Part shown: one piece after another, positions 19,957 to 27,499 of the stretch | Numbering within the stretch: position 1 is the stretch's first letter | Layout: each line of letters starts with the position of its first letter | Origin: Defluviimonas aquaemixtae | GTDB taxonomy: Bacteria; Pseudomonadota; Alphaproteobacteria; Rhodobacterales; Rhodobacteraceae | NCBI RefSeq assembly: GCF_900302475.1 | Contig: NZ_OMOQ01000003.1 | Coordinates: 62,001-126,000, forward strand | Reading direction: 5' to 3' | Length of the DNA: 64,000 nucleotides | Notes under the pieces: generated by a model | Database searches by the model: none | Told to the model about the DNA's origin: nothing | What the model saw: the letters and a program-made list of their open reading frames with translations, nothing else | Program-made: the position numbers and the translations under genes

Positions 19957-20819
19957 TCGCCGGAGCGATCGTGGCGCTCGGCGGCGCCGCGGCGGACGCG
20001 CCGCGGGCAGACTTCGTCGGCCGCTATGTCTGGAAGGGGTCGGGACCGGAATTTGGTGGCTTTTCGGCCATTGACTTCACCGATAACGGGATGACTTTCG
20101 TCGCCGTGTCGGACAGCGCAAACATCTTCTGGGGCCGCTTGGAGCGCGGCAAGGCGGGCGCGGTCACGGGGGTTGAGGTCGATCCTCCGATCCGGCCGCT
20201 GTCGCATCACGGCACGCCGGTCGAAAACCCGATGGACGATGCCGAAGGCGTCGCTATCGGGACGGGCGGGCTACTGTATGTCTCCTACGAGACGTGGAAT
20301 CGCATTGGTATTTATGAACAAAACGGCCGCGTCTGGGTCCACGAGATCTGGCCGAAGCCGTTCTTCGATTTCGTCGTGAATGGCGGCGCGGAAGCGCTGG
20401 CCATCGATGCCGAGGGCGCGCTTTACGCGATGCCCGAGCGGCCCATCCATCAAGGCGATCAAATTCCCGTCTACCGGATGAAGGGCGACAACTGGGACGT
20501 GCCCTTCACGCTCCGCCGCGACGGGGACTGGGCGCCGGTCGGGGCCGATTTCGGGCCGGACGGGCGGCTATACCTGCTCGAACGCGATTATTGGGGTCTC
20601 ATCGGCTTCATGACGCGCGTGCGGCGGATCACGCTCGACGGCGACCGGGTCGTGGCCGACGAGGTGCTGTTCGAGACAAGGGCCGGTCAGCACGACAACC
20701 TCGAGGGGCTCGCTGTCTGGCGCGACGCGGAAGGTGCGGTCCGGCTGACGATGATTTCGGACGACAACTTCCTGCCGACCCAGCGGACCGAGATCGTCGA
20801 CTATCGGATCCGCGATTGA
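19929..20819 (+). CDS. Secreted esterase-like/phytase-like beta-propeller protein, copy 1
   Basis: A 296-residue exported protein with a signal sequence (MRRRSRLGLIAGAIVALGGA). The body matches the 'esterase-like activity of phytase' type of beta-propeller: GFSAIDFTDNGMTFVAVSD near the start, a central AEGVAI / GGAEALAID pair, DFGPDGRLYLLERDYW and a C-terminal ISDDNFLPTQ. The family is periplasmic and poorly characterised; phosphatase activity is assumed from partial phytase similarity only. A paralogue with the same ending lies at 26533-27411. The start overlaps mepA by 28 nt without a strong Shine-Dalgarno sequence, so coupling is likely. Confidence 0.75.
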   Translation: MRRRSRLGLIAGAIVALGGAAADAPRADFVGRYVWKGSGPEFGGFSAIDFTDNGMTFVAVSDSANIFWGRLERGKAGAVTGVEVDPPIRPLSHHGTPVENPMDDAEGVAIGTGGLLYVSYETWNRIGIYEQNGRVWVHEIWPKPFFDFVVNGGAEALAIDAEGALYAMPERPIHQGDQIPVYRMKGDNWDVPFTLRRDGDWAPVGADFGPDGRLYLLERDYWGLIGFMTRVRRITLDGDRVVADEVLFETRAGQHDNLEGLAVWRDAEGAVRLTMISDDNFLPTQRTEIVDYRIRD

Positions 20820-20844
20820 CTTGACCGGCCGCGAGGAAGGGCGT

Positions 20845-20904
20845 AGAGGCCGTCCGTTCCCGCCCGCGCGGGGCCAAGTCGCCGCAACCTTGTAAAAAAC
20901 GGAC
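20845..20904 (+). promoter_or_regulatory. Possible preQ1-type riboswitch leader of yhhQ
   Basis: The 90-bp leader of a queuosine-precursor transporter gene contains GTCCGTT (20852-20858) and its perfect complement AACGGAC (20898-20904). The 3' arm is preceded by CCTTG (20888-20892) and TAAAAAAC, closely resembling the 3' segment of class I preQ1 aptamers. AGAGG (20845-20849) could pair in part with CCTT to give P1, and a CCCGCGCGGG hairpin sits in the long loop. GGA of the 3' arm is the only Shine-Dalgarno-like sequence before the ATG (20910), so pairing would block translation. The long loop differs from the known consensus, so this is a candidate only. Confidence 0.4.
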
Positions 20905-20909
20905 CCGAC

Positions 20910-21533
20910 ATGACCCGCAAGCTGATCCCCGGCATCCTTGCCATGGCCGCCATCGTCGTGGCCTCGAACATCCTCGTGCAGTTCCTCTTTGGCCAATGGC
21001 TGACCTGGGGTGCATTCACCTACCCCTTTGCGTTCCTTGTCACCGACCTGATGAACCGCATCCACGGGCCCGGCCCGGCGCGCAAGGTCGTGGCCGCGGG
21101 ATTTGTCGTCGGCGTCATCTGCTCGCTGATCGGCACGCAGATCGTGGGCGAGTTCGGCCCGCTGGTCACGCTCCGGATCGCCATGGGCTCCGGCCTCGCC
21201 TTCCTCGTTGCGCAGCTCGTCGACGTCCAGGTCTTCGACCGATTGCGGGTCGGCAGCTGGTGGCGCGCGCCGCTCGTCTCGACCCTCGTGGGGTCATCGC
21301 TGGATACCGCGATTTTCTTTACGATCGCCTTCTCGGCCGCGCTGATGTTCCTCGAACCGGCCAATGACGTGAGCTGGGCGGGCGAGGCGCTGCCGCTTCT
21401 GGGTCTCGGGCCGATCGTGCCGCTTTGGGTGTCGTTGGCGGTCGCGGACTGGCTCGTGAAGCTGTCGCTCGCGATCGTGGCGCTCGCGCCGTTCCGGGTA
21501 ATTGTTACGAGATTGACAGCAAAAGTTGCGTGA
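20910..21533 (+). CDS. yhhQ: Queuosine precursor transporter YhhQ (VUT family)
   Basis: A 207-residue membrane protein with about six hydrophobic segments. Family marks are ASNILVQFLFG at the start, the TYPFAFLVTDLMNRIHGP segment and the later VAQLVDVQVFDRLR and SSLDTAIFFTIAF. YhhQ-family proteins import queuine-pathway precursors (preQ0/preQ1) for tRNA modification. No other queuosine genes lie nearby. The 5' leader carries an inverted repeat that could sequester the ribosome-binding region, consistent with regulation by a queuosine precursor. Confidence 0.9.
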   Translation: MTRKLIPGILAMAAIVVASNILVQFLFGQWLTWGAFTYPFAFLVTDLMNRIHGPGPARKVVAAGFVVGVICSLIGTQIVGEFGPLVTLRIAMGSGLAFLVAQLVDVQVFDRLRVGSWWRAPLVSTLVGSSLDTAIFFTIAFSAALMFLEPANDVSWAGEALPLLGLGPIVPLWVSLAVADWLVKLSLAIVALAPFRVIVTRLTAKVA

Positions 21534-21539
21534 ATTCTT

Positions 21540-21568
21540 TTGACAACCACAAAATCTGTGGCAACCTG
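21540..21568 (+). promoter_or_regulatory. Candidate promoter upstream of structured small transcript
   Basis: A perfect TTGACA (21540-21545) is followed 17 bp later by AACCTG (21563-21568), a weak -10. Another TTGACA lies at 21513-21518 inside the end of yhhQ. The start of a transcript would fall near 21575, just before the Shine-Dalgarno-like block and the hairpin-rich region that ends in a strong terminator. Confidence 0.4.
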
Positions 21569-21575
21569 TGGATAA
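21567..21575 (-). promoter_or_regulatory. Consensus DnaA box (TTATCCACA)
   Basis: TGTGGATAA on the plus strand is a perfect consensus DnaA 9-mer on the minus strand. It overlaps the expected transcription start of the small structured transcript. A degenerate repeat (CTGTGGCAA) lies 13 bp upstream. A single box can occur by chance, and there is no dnaA gene or AT-rich unwinding element to suggest an origin. Confidence 0.35.
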
Positions 21576-21603
21576 CGGCAACCCAGAGAAAGGAGGTGAT
21601 CCA

Positions 21604-21660
21604 GTGTCTAGAGTGATATTGGAGAAAGGTGTCGGGACAGTCGGAGGGGCCGTGGTCTGA
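21604..21660 (+). CDS. Possible 18-residue small protein with optimal ribosome-binding site
   Basis: GTG at 21604 lies 7 nt after AGGAGG, inside the longest anti-Shine-Dalgarno match in the window. The 18 codons read VSRVILEKGVGTVGGAVV and then TGA. The peptide is glycine/valine-rich and not recognisable. It is too short for composition statistics to support or deny coding. The ribosome-binding site is the main evidence; the surrounding hairpins suggest the ORF may instead serve a regulatory role in a structured transcript. Confidence 0.35.
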   Translation: MSRVILEKGVGTVGGAVV

Positions 21661-21742
21661 GGGCAAACCTGAAGACTGTAGAACTCTGACTGGGCCACGT
21701 CGAACTTCGACACCCTAACTGGCCCATCTCCGTAGATCTCGG

Positions 21743-21771
21743 AGGGCCGCTCCCACTCGGAGCGGCCCTTT
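21743..21771 (+). terminator. Strong intrinsic terminator
   Basis: AGGGCCGCTCC (21743-21753) and GGAGCGGCCCT (21759-21769) form a perfect 11-bp stem with a 5-nt loop (CACTC), followed by TT and more pyrimidines. It ends the small structured transcript and would also stop read-through from yhhQ. Confidence 0.85.
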
Positions 21772-21900
21772 CCGTCTCTGCGCGTGCCCGAAACGGGCGT
21801 CTGCAAGGCGTCGGATATGCGTATGGCAAGCGTATGGCATCTGTCGGGACACATGCCACTTCGACGCATATCAGGACGCGGCGCGAAACGTCGTCGTTGC

Positions 21901-22632
21901 TTATACGGCCGCCGCCGCCGCCGGGGATGGCCGCTCCAGAACCGTCTGCCAGAAGAACCCGTTTTGGAACGCAAAGCAGATCCCGACGATGACATTCGCG
22001 TCGCTGACGACCGAGAACTGACCGAACTGAAGGAAGGCGAGATATGTGATCGGCGCCACGACGAACGACCGGACCAGATTTCGGAGGACGTCGGACAATA
22101 CGAAGGACCGACCATCTCCCAGCATGTCGTAGACGGTCTTGGCCACCATCCCCAGAATGATCGCAAGGAATGCGAGCGAATAGACGATGGTGGCCGTCAG
22201 GTTCGATGTGCCAGTTTCGCCAGGCATGCCGTCGTCGACGCCTTGGGCATGGGCGGCCGGGATCAGGTAAAAGCCGACGCTTGCAGCCACCTTGCGCGCC
22301 GCGGGGGCCGTCAAGTGGCTGAGATCGGTCCTGCCGCTGAATATCCAGCCGTTCCCCTCCTCGGCACCAAGCGCATACTCGATCCAGAACCAGGTTCTCT
22401 TGTCGAAAAGAACGCCGATTTTCTTCTCGTCACACACGCGGATGGCCGTGCCTTTGGGCAGCGTGGTTACGGTCGATCCGAACATCCAGCCCTTACCGGT
22501 CACGAAGACCGGAGCTTCGGAATAGACTTCGGTTCTGGCGGTTGTCATGGCGGTCCGTTCGCACCCGGCGACCGCCTGTCCGGTGCAGGCCAGGAAAATG
22601 GCCATAATAATGAACATGAATGCTTTGGGCAT
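21901..22632 (-). CDS. Exported membrane protein of unknown function with SH3-like domain
   Basis: A 243-residue protein that I do not recognise. It begins with a signal sequence (MPKAFMFIIMAIFLAC). Residues ~25-100 look like a small SH3-like beta domain (ARTEVYSEAPVFVTGKGW..., WFWIEYALGAEEGNGWIFSG). Two or three hydrophobic segments follow (IVYSLAFLAIILGMVAKTVY; APITYLAFLQFGQF; ANVIVGICFAFQNGFF), so it is anchored in the inner membrane with the SH3 part outside. Bacterial SH3 domains often bind cell wall. It stands alone, convergent with the small transcript and divergent from arfB. Confidence 0.65.
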   Translation of the reverse strand: MPKAFMFIIMAIFLACTGQAVAGCERTAMTTARTEVYSEAPVFVTGKGWMFGSTVTTLPKGTAIRVCDEKKIGVLFDKRTWFWIEYALGAEEGNGWIFSGRTDLSHLTAPAARKVAASVGFYLIPAAHAQGVDDGMPGETGTSNLTATIVYSLAFLAIILGMVAKTVYDMLGDGRSFVLSDVLRNLVRSFVVAPITYLAFLQFGQFSVVSDANVIVGICFAFQNGFFWQTVLERPSPAAAAAV

Positions 22633-22844
22633 AATCTACTCCCCCTCTAGGAAGTTCGAATGCAGGCGATTAACAGGGCCGGCCGAAATAAAGGCCACGA
22701 TCATGAAAAAACGTTCCCGCAACACGCCGCGAAAATTTGCGGGAGCGGAACGGCGGAAGTATACCACCCCCGGTTGCTTACGTCGAGCTTGCGACAACCC
22801 CGTTCCAATGGACTTGTTGCAGCGACGGGCCTAAGACCGGTCCC
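22633..22844. other. Divergent intergenic region with inverted repeat
   Basis: The 212 bp between the SH3 membrane protein and arfB contain CCCGCAA and TTGCGGG arms inside a GTTCC...GGAAC pair (about 22715-22752). They probably act as a promoter-region or attenuator hairpin. No gene or tRNA is supported here. Confidence 0.35.
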
Positions 22845-23267
22845 ATGCTGCGGATCAATGACGCCATCACCATTGCCGACTGGGAGCTGACCGAGAGCTT
22901 TTCGCGCGCGTCCGGGCCTGGCGGGCAGAATGTGAACAAGGTCTCGACCGCGGTCGAGCTGCGGTTCGAGGCCGAGCGGAGCCCGCACCTGCCGGACGCC
23001 GTCAAGCGGCGGCTTAAGCGGCTGGCTGGCCGGCGCTGGACGGCAGACGGCGCGATCCTGATCCGCGCCGAGGAGACGCGCAGCCAGGCGCGAAACCGCG
23101 AGATCGCGCGCGAACGGCTGGCCGAACTGATCCGCAAGGCGCTTGTCGCGCCCAAGCGGCGCATTCCGACGAAGCCCACTGCCGGGGCCAAGCGCCGACG
23201 GCTCGCCGCCAAGACGGCGCGGGGTGAGGTCAAGTCGCTGCGCGGCCGGGTCGACGAGGACGACTAG
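22845..23267 (+). CDS. arfB: Alternative ribosome-rescue factor ArfB (peptidyl-tRNA hydrolase)
   Basis: A 140-residue class I release-factor-like protein. The GGQ motif is in SRASGPGGQNVNKVST, the catalytic loop that releases peptides from peptidyl-tRNA. The C-terminal tail is strongly basic (PKRRIPTKPTAGAKRRRLAAK), the part that enters the empty mRNA channel of stalled ribosomes. There is no codon-recognition domain, which separates it from RF1/RF2. ATG 22845 gives the family N-terminus (MLRINDAITIADWEL); the open frame upstream to 22737 lacks similarity. Confidence 0.93.
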   Translation: MLRINDAITIADWELTESFSRASGPGGQNVNKVSTAVELRFEAERSPHLPDAVKRRLKRLAGRRWTADGAILIRAEETRSQARNREIARERLAELIRKALVAPKRRIPTKPTAGAKRRRLAAKTARGEVKSLRGRVDEDD

Positions 23268-23427
23268 CGCCTCATCCGTCTCGCCCATCGATCTCAGCGC
23301 AGGAACGCGTTGCAGATATCACGCTGAGGCCCGGTTCAGCGCCGTGCTGGGGCATGCTGTGCTTGCGGTTTGGAGAGTTTGGGCGGATACCCGCGTTGGA
23401 CATTTCGATCGGACGCCGCACAGAGCC

Positions 23428-24840
23428 ATGCTGAAGAAAGCCCTTATGCTCGTTTCGGGCAATGCCTTTGGCTCGGCGCTTCTTCTGATGCGCAACCTGA
23501 TCGTGGCGCGGCTCGTCAGCCCCGAGGATTACGGCATCGCCTCGACCTTCGCGGTCGCGATGTCGATCGTTGAGATGCTGTCCTATTTCGGGCTGAACCA
23601 GCTCATCGTAGTGGACAAGGAAGGCGACGACCCCAAGGTGCAGCGCGCGCTTCAGGGCTTCCAGCTTCTGCGGGGTGTAATGTCCGGGCTGATCCTTTAT
23701 GCGATCGCGCGGCCCTATGCGCGCTTTCTCGGGGTCGAGGAGGTCACCTGGGCCTATGAGCTCATGGCGCTCCTGCCGGTCATCAACGGATTGCAGCACT
23801 ACGACATCCACCGGCTGAAGCGGCATCTGGTCTACCGCCCCTGGATCGTGTCGCAGTCCGTGCCGCCGCTCATCGCTGTCATAACGCTCTGGCCGATCGC
23901 GCTTCTTTACGGCGACTACAGGATCATGCTCGTGTCGCTCTTCATCCAGAACGGATCGATGGTCCTCCTGTCGCATGTGACCGCCGAGCGGTCCTATCGG
24001 ATCGGGCTCGATCTCGCGCTCATGCGGCGCGCCACCGTGTTCGGCTGGCCGCTTCTCTTGAACGGGATGCTTCTCTTCGGCGTCTTCAACGGCGAAAGGC
24101 TCATTGTCGGCAACCAGCTCGGCATGGCGCAGCTCGCGGTGTTCTCGATGTCGATCACGCTGACGCTGACGCCGACCCTGGTTCTGGCGGGGGCGTGCCA
24201 GTCGCTCTTTCTGCCGCAGCTTTCTGCCGCACGCGATCGGCCGGACGCCTTCCGCTGGCTGGGCGTGGCGGCGACCGAGGCCGGGCTGGCGATCGGGCTT
24301 TTTCTCATCCTCGGAATGGTACTGTTCGGCGGGCCGCTAATGCATTTGCTGCTCGGCGAGAAATACAGCGCGATCCTCGTCCTTCTTGTGCCGATGGCGG
24401 TGCTGCAGGCGTTGCGCGTGTCAAAAACCGGCGCCTCGACCGTGGCGCTGGCGCGCGAGCGGTCGGGCAATGCGGCGGCCGCCAATCTCTTCCGGGTGGC
24501 GTCACTGCCGCTGTCGTGGTTCGCGGTCCGCGAGACCGGCAACGTGATGACGGTTGTCAGCATCGCGATGGTGGCGGAGATGCTGGGCTATCTCTTGTCG
24601 CTGAGGCTCGCGGCGCGGCGCGCCGGTCTCGACCTGCAGCCGCTTGTCCTGCCGTCTGGGCTGTCGGCCCTGGCCTGCGCGGTCGCGCTCTTCGAGGCCC
24701 AGATCGCGCCGCCCAGGACCGGTTTCGTCGAGAACCTCGACTGGACCCGCTGGGCGGTCGTCCTGACCTGCCTTGCGGCGCTGGCCTCAATGACTGCCCT
24801 CAGGGGATATCTGATCCGGCGCCTCTGGCGGCGCGGCTAG
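23428..24840 (+). CDS. Oligosaccharide flippase (Wzx-type)
   Basis: A 470-residue inner-membrane protein with many hydrophobic segments and the Wzx/MATE-like start MLKKALMLVSGNAFGSALLL, then NLIVARLVSPEDYGIASTF and YFGLNQLIVVDKEGDDP. It would flip lipid-linked repeat units across the inner membrane. The frame is open from 23143 but ATG 23428 marks the family start. It opens the exopolysaccharide locus. Its stop overlaps the stop of the opposing acyltransferase gene (CTAG). Confidence 0.88.
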   Translation: MLKKALMLVSGNAFGSALLLMRNLIVARLVSPEDYGIASTFAVAMSIVEMLSYFGLNQLIVVDKEGDDPKVQRALQGFQLLRGVMSGLILYAIARPYARFLGVEEVTWAYELMALLPVINGLQHYDIHRLKRHLVYRPWIVSQSVPPLIAVITLWPIALLYGDYRIMLVSLFIQNGSMVLLSHVTAERSYRIGLDLALMRRATVFGWPLLLNGMLLFGVFNGERLIVGNQLGMAQLAVFSMSITLTLTPTLVLAGACQSLFLPQLSAARDRPDAFRWLGVAATEAGLAIGLFLILGMVLFGGPLMHLLLGEKYSAILVLLVPMAVLQALRVSKTGASTVALARERSGNAAAANLFRVASLPLSWFAVRETGNVMTVVSIAMVAEMLGYLLSLRLAARRAGLDLQPLVLPSGLSALACAVALFEAQIAPPRTGFVENLDWTRWAVVLTCLAALASMTALRGYLIRRLWRRG

Positions 24841-25379
24841 GCGCGCATCCGTACGACCTTGGCCGGAACGCCGACCGCGACCGCGCCGGCCGGCACGTCG
24901 CGGGTGACGACCGAGCCCGCGCCGACCACCGCGCCCTCTCCGATCGTGACGCCCGCGGTCAGGATCGCCCGTGCGCCGATCCAGCAATCGGGGCCGATGG
25001 TGATGTCGCGCTCCACCATCTCCTGAGAGGTGATGCGGGCCCCGGCGGACAGGCCATAATCCGCGGCGGTGACGAAGCATTCAGGACCGAAGGTCGTGCG
25101 CTCGCCGACGCGGATCCAGCTTGTCGTCTTGCCCGCCCAGAGCGAGCAGCGCGCGCCGACCTGAACCTGATCGCCGAGCTGGATGCGTTCGCCGTTCGCA
25201 AACGAGACGTTCGGAGCGAGCCGCACGTCACGTCCGAGCGTGAGCAGGCGGCGCTGCTTCACATGCGTGTAGCCATAGTAGTGGAGAAGCCGGAACGGCT
25301 GCATCAGAACGCCGGGATCGAAGAACGACCGCGCCGCGCGGATAAGCCGCTTCGCGATGGAACGCCGGGCAACCGCCAT
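24837..25379 (-). CDS. Left-handed beta-helix acyltransferase (hexapeptide repeat)
   Basis: A 180-residue transferase built of hexapeptide repeats: VRLAPNVSFANGERIQLGD, then ITIGPDCWIGARAILTAGVTIGEGAVVGAGSVVTRDVPAGAVAVGVPAKVV read as successive short turns. The ending GVPAKVVR is typical of WcaF/serine-acetyltransferase-like sugar O-acetyltransferases. It probably decorates the exopolysaccharide repeat unit. AGGAGAG precedes the ATG. It is the only minus-strand gene in this part of the locus and is convergent with the flippase. Confidence 0.82.
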   Translation of the reverse strand: MAVARRSIAKRLIRAARSFFDPGVLMQPFRLLHYYGYTHVKQRRLLTLGRDVRLAPNVSFANGERIQLGDQVQVGARCSLWAGKTTSWIRVGERTTFGPECFVTAADYGLSAGARITSQEMVERDITIGPDCWIGARAILTAGVTIGEGAVVGAGSVVTRDVPAGAVAVGVPAKVVRMRA

Positions 25380-25535
25380 GTAACTCTCCTGACCTGACCG
25401 GAGGCGAGTTTAGGCAGGCGCGCGAGGGGGCGCAATCAAAGCCGGCGGTTCGCTCTGGCCCGGGGCGCGTCAAATTGCTAACACCTTGGCAGTGTAGGCC
25501 GACAGGCGACCAGAGACCGGATCGAGCGGAACGAG

Positions 25536-26552
25536 ATGAGCGATGCCAACGGCTCCATCGGCGTGATCGTCGTGGCCTTCAATTCGGCCGACGTGATCAT
25601 CGAGTGCGTCGAAAGCCTGCTTGCGCAGGCGGGCGGCGCGCCGCGCGTCGTGGTGATCGACAATGCCTCGACCGACGGAACAGCCGCCGCCCTGCGCGGC
25701 TGGGCGGCGGACAAAGGCGTAGTGCTGGAGGAGCTTGCCGCCGGTGCGCGGCCGGCTGCGGATCGGGCGGGAAAAATCGACCTCGTCTCCTCGGGTGTCA
25801 ATCGCGGGTTCGCGGGGGGCGTCAACATCGGGCTCGAACTGCTGGCGGCGATGCCCGAGATCGCCCATTTCTGGATCATCAATCCCGACGCATTCGCCGA
25901 GCCGGACGCGGCGCGCGCCATCCTCGCCGCTGCCGCGCGGACGCCGGGCTACGGGCTGATGGGCGGGCGCGTGCTCTACGTCGATCCGCCGGGGCAGGTG
26001 CAGATCGACGGCGGGCGCGTCAATCTCTGGACGGGCGTTTCGAGCAACGTCAATCTCCGCCGCGATGCGTCGATCTCCGCCCCGCCGAAGGGCGAGGATC
26101 TGGACTTCATCACGGGTGCGAACATGGTCGCCTCGCGCGCTTTCTACCAAGCCGTCGGGCCGATGCGGGAGGATTATTTCCTCTACTATGAAGAGGCCGA
26201 CTGGGCGCTGAGGCGGGGCGATTTTCCACTGGTGGTCGCCCCCGATTTCATCGTCAGACACTATGCCGGCACGGCGATTGGCTCGCCCGCGCCGGATCGC
26301 CTGGCCTCGCCGTTTTCGTTCTGGTTCAAGTACCGCAGCCGGATGCTGTTCGTGCGCCGGTTCAACCCGCTCGGCCTGCCCGTCGCGATGGCTTACGCGA
26401 CCGCGAAGGCCGCGCAGCTACTCGGGAGGCGGGCCTATCCGCAGGCGTTCACGCTGCTGCGCGCCGTCTACGGTCTCGGTCCGCCGCAATCGGTGCGCGC
26501 GCGGCTGTCGCCCGAAGCGGCGAGGATCGCCTTTGGCCGTGCCGCTCGCTAG
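25536..26552 (+). CDS. Glycosyltransferase family 2 (rhamnosyltransferase-like)
   Basis: A 338-residue GT-A fold transferase. The nucleotide-sugar region has VVAFNSADVIIECVESL and VVIDNASTDGTAAAL; the acceptor-side signature is FWIINPDAF, and ADWALRRGDF marks the C-terminal part of the catalytic domain. The overall layout is that of rhamnosyltransferase-like enzymes adding a sugar to a lipid-linked glycan. The C-terminal region (about 255-320) is amphipathic and may touch the membrane. Its end overlaps the next gene by about 20 bp, implying coupling. Confidence 0.85.
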   Translation: MSDANGSIGVIVVAFNSADVIIECVESLLAQAGGAPRVVVIDNASTDGTAAALRGWAADKGVVLEELAAGARPAADRAGKIDLVSSGVNRGFAGGVNIGLELLAAMPEIAHFWIINPDAFAEPDAARAILAAAARTPGYGLMGGRVLYVDPPGQVQIDGGRVNLWTGVSSNVNLRRDASISAPPKGEDLDFITGANMVASRAFYQAVGPMREDYFLYYEEADWALRRGDFPLVVAPDFIVRHYAGTAIGSPAPDRLASPFSFWFKYRSRMLFVRRFNPLGLPVAMAYATAKAAQLLGRRAYPQAFTLLRAVYGLGPPQSVRARLSPEAARIAFGRAAR

Positions 26553-27411
26553 GCTGGCCGCCCTCGCGCTTGCGCTCGGCGCGGGCGCGGGTTCGGCCGA
26601 AGCGGCGGAGCTTCTTCCGCGCGGCGTCTTTCGCTGGGAGGGCGAAGGGCTGAGCGGGCTATCGGGCCTCTGGGTCGCACCCGGGGGCGGGTCGCTTCTC
26701 GCGGTGAGCGACAGAGGCCTGATGCTGTCGGCGCGGATCGAGCGCGACGGGGACGGCCGCATCCGCGCGGTCGCGACCGATTGGCAGGCGCAGATGTTGG
26801 ACAATTCCGGGCGGGAGGTCGCGGAGTTCACCGCCGATGCCGAGGCGCTGGCCGTCGCGCCCGACGGCACGGCCTATGTCGGGTTCGAGAGCTACACGCG
26901 GATCACGGCGCTCAAGCCCCCCGACATGACGCCAACGACGCTGCATCACTGGGAGAGGTTTCGAGCCCTCTGGGGCAATGAGGGAATAGAAGGGCTCGCA
27001 CTGGGCGCGGATGGGCGGCTTCTGGCGGTCCTCGAGGGGCAGAGTGATGGCGTGCGCCAGACATTCGTACAGGAAAACGGCGATTGGGTCGAAGGGCCGT
27101 CGCTGCCGGCGCACCCGGACTGGGCTCTGTCCGACGCGGCCTTCGGGCCGGACGGCTGGCTCTACCTGCTGGAGCGGCGTCACGCCTGGATCGCAGGGTT
27201 TGCGACCCGGCTCAGTCGGGTCATGCTGGACGCTGACGGCGCGGGGCCGCCTGAAGTTCTGCTGAAGACTGGGTTTGGCGAACTCGACAACATGGAAGGG
27301 ATGAGCCTCTGGCGGGACGGCGAAGGCCATGTGTTCGTAACGCTCGTCTCCGACGACAATTTCCTGCCAGTGCAGAATACCATCCTCGCCGAGTTCGAGT
27401 TGCGTGAATGA
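26533..27411 (+). CDS. Secreted esterase-like/phytase-like beta-propeller protein, copy 2
   Basis: A paralogue of the protein at 19929-20819: GLSGLWVAPGGGSLLAVSDRG, AEALAVAPDGTAYVGFE, AAFGPDGWLYLLERRHAW and the C-terminal VSDDNFLPVQ. About 292 residues including a signal peptide ending near GSAEA. I choose TTG 26533 because GAGGA is at ideal distance; GTG 26539 is nearly as good. Both lie inside the end of the glycosyltransferase gene, so the two should be co-translated. Periplasmic role unknown; possibly hydrolysis of a phosphate or acyl ester on a glycan or its carrier. Confidence 0.72.
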   Translation: MAVPLARLAALALALGAGAGSAEAAELLPRGVFRWEGEGLSGLSGLWVAPGGGSLLAVSDRGLMLSARIERDGDGRIRAVATDWQAQMLDNSGREVAEFTADAEALAVAPDGTAYVGFESYTRITALKPPDMTPTTLHHWERFRALWGNEGIEGLALGADGRLLAVLEGQSDGVRQTFVQENGDWVEGPSLPAHPDWALSDAAFGPDGWLYLLERRHAWIAGFATRLSRVMLDADGAGPPEVLLKTGFGELDNMEGMSLWRDGEGHVFVTLVSDDNFLPVQNTILAEFELRE

Positions 27412-27499
27412 CAACGCCTCGGCCGGATCAGGTGCGCAATGCTTGCACAGCCTCCGTGAGGGGCTATGACGGCAGGGCCGGAAGGGGCAGGAGGAAGCC

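Larger units (their letters stand above)
21576..21771 (+). ncRNA. Putative structured small RNA / small mRNA with 16S 3'-end complementarity
   Basis: About 200 nt between yhhQ and the next gene have strong RNA structure and a terminator. Perfect arms are GGTGTCG (21628-21634) with CGACACC (21708-21714); ACAGTC (21637-21642) with GACTGT (21674-21679); GGGCCA (21692-21697) with TGGCCC (21720-21725), which encloses the GTCGA-ACT-TCGAC hairpin. Eighteen bases at 21587-21604 match the reverse complement of the 16S rRNA 3' end (anti-Shine-Dalgarno plus flank). An 18-codon ORF starts right after. I do not recognise a named RNA family; it could be a leader, a small-protein mRNA or a dual-function sRNA. 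Confidence 0.5.

Noticed and set aside
21540..21600. Replication origin suggested by a DnaA box
   Set aside because: Only one perfect box, no AT-rich unwinding element and no origin-linked genes nearby.
22640..22700. tRNA-like GTTCGAATGCAGG
   Set aside because: Only the T-loop-like heptamer is present; no acceptor, D or anticodon arms can be folded.
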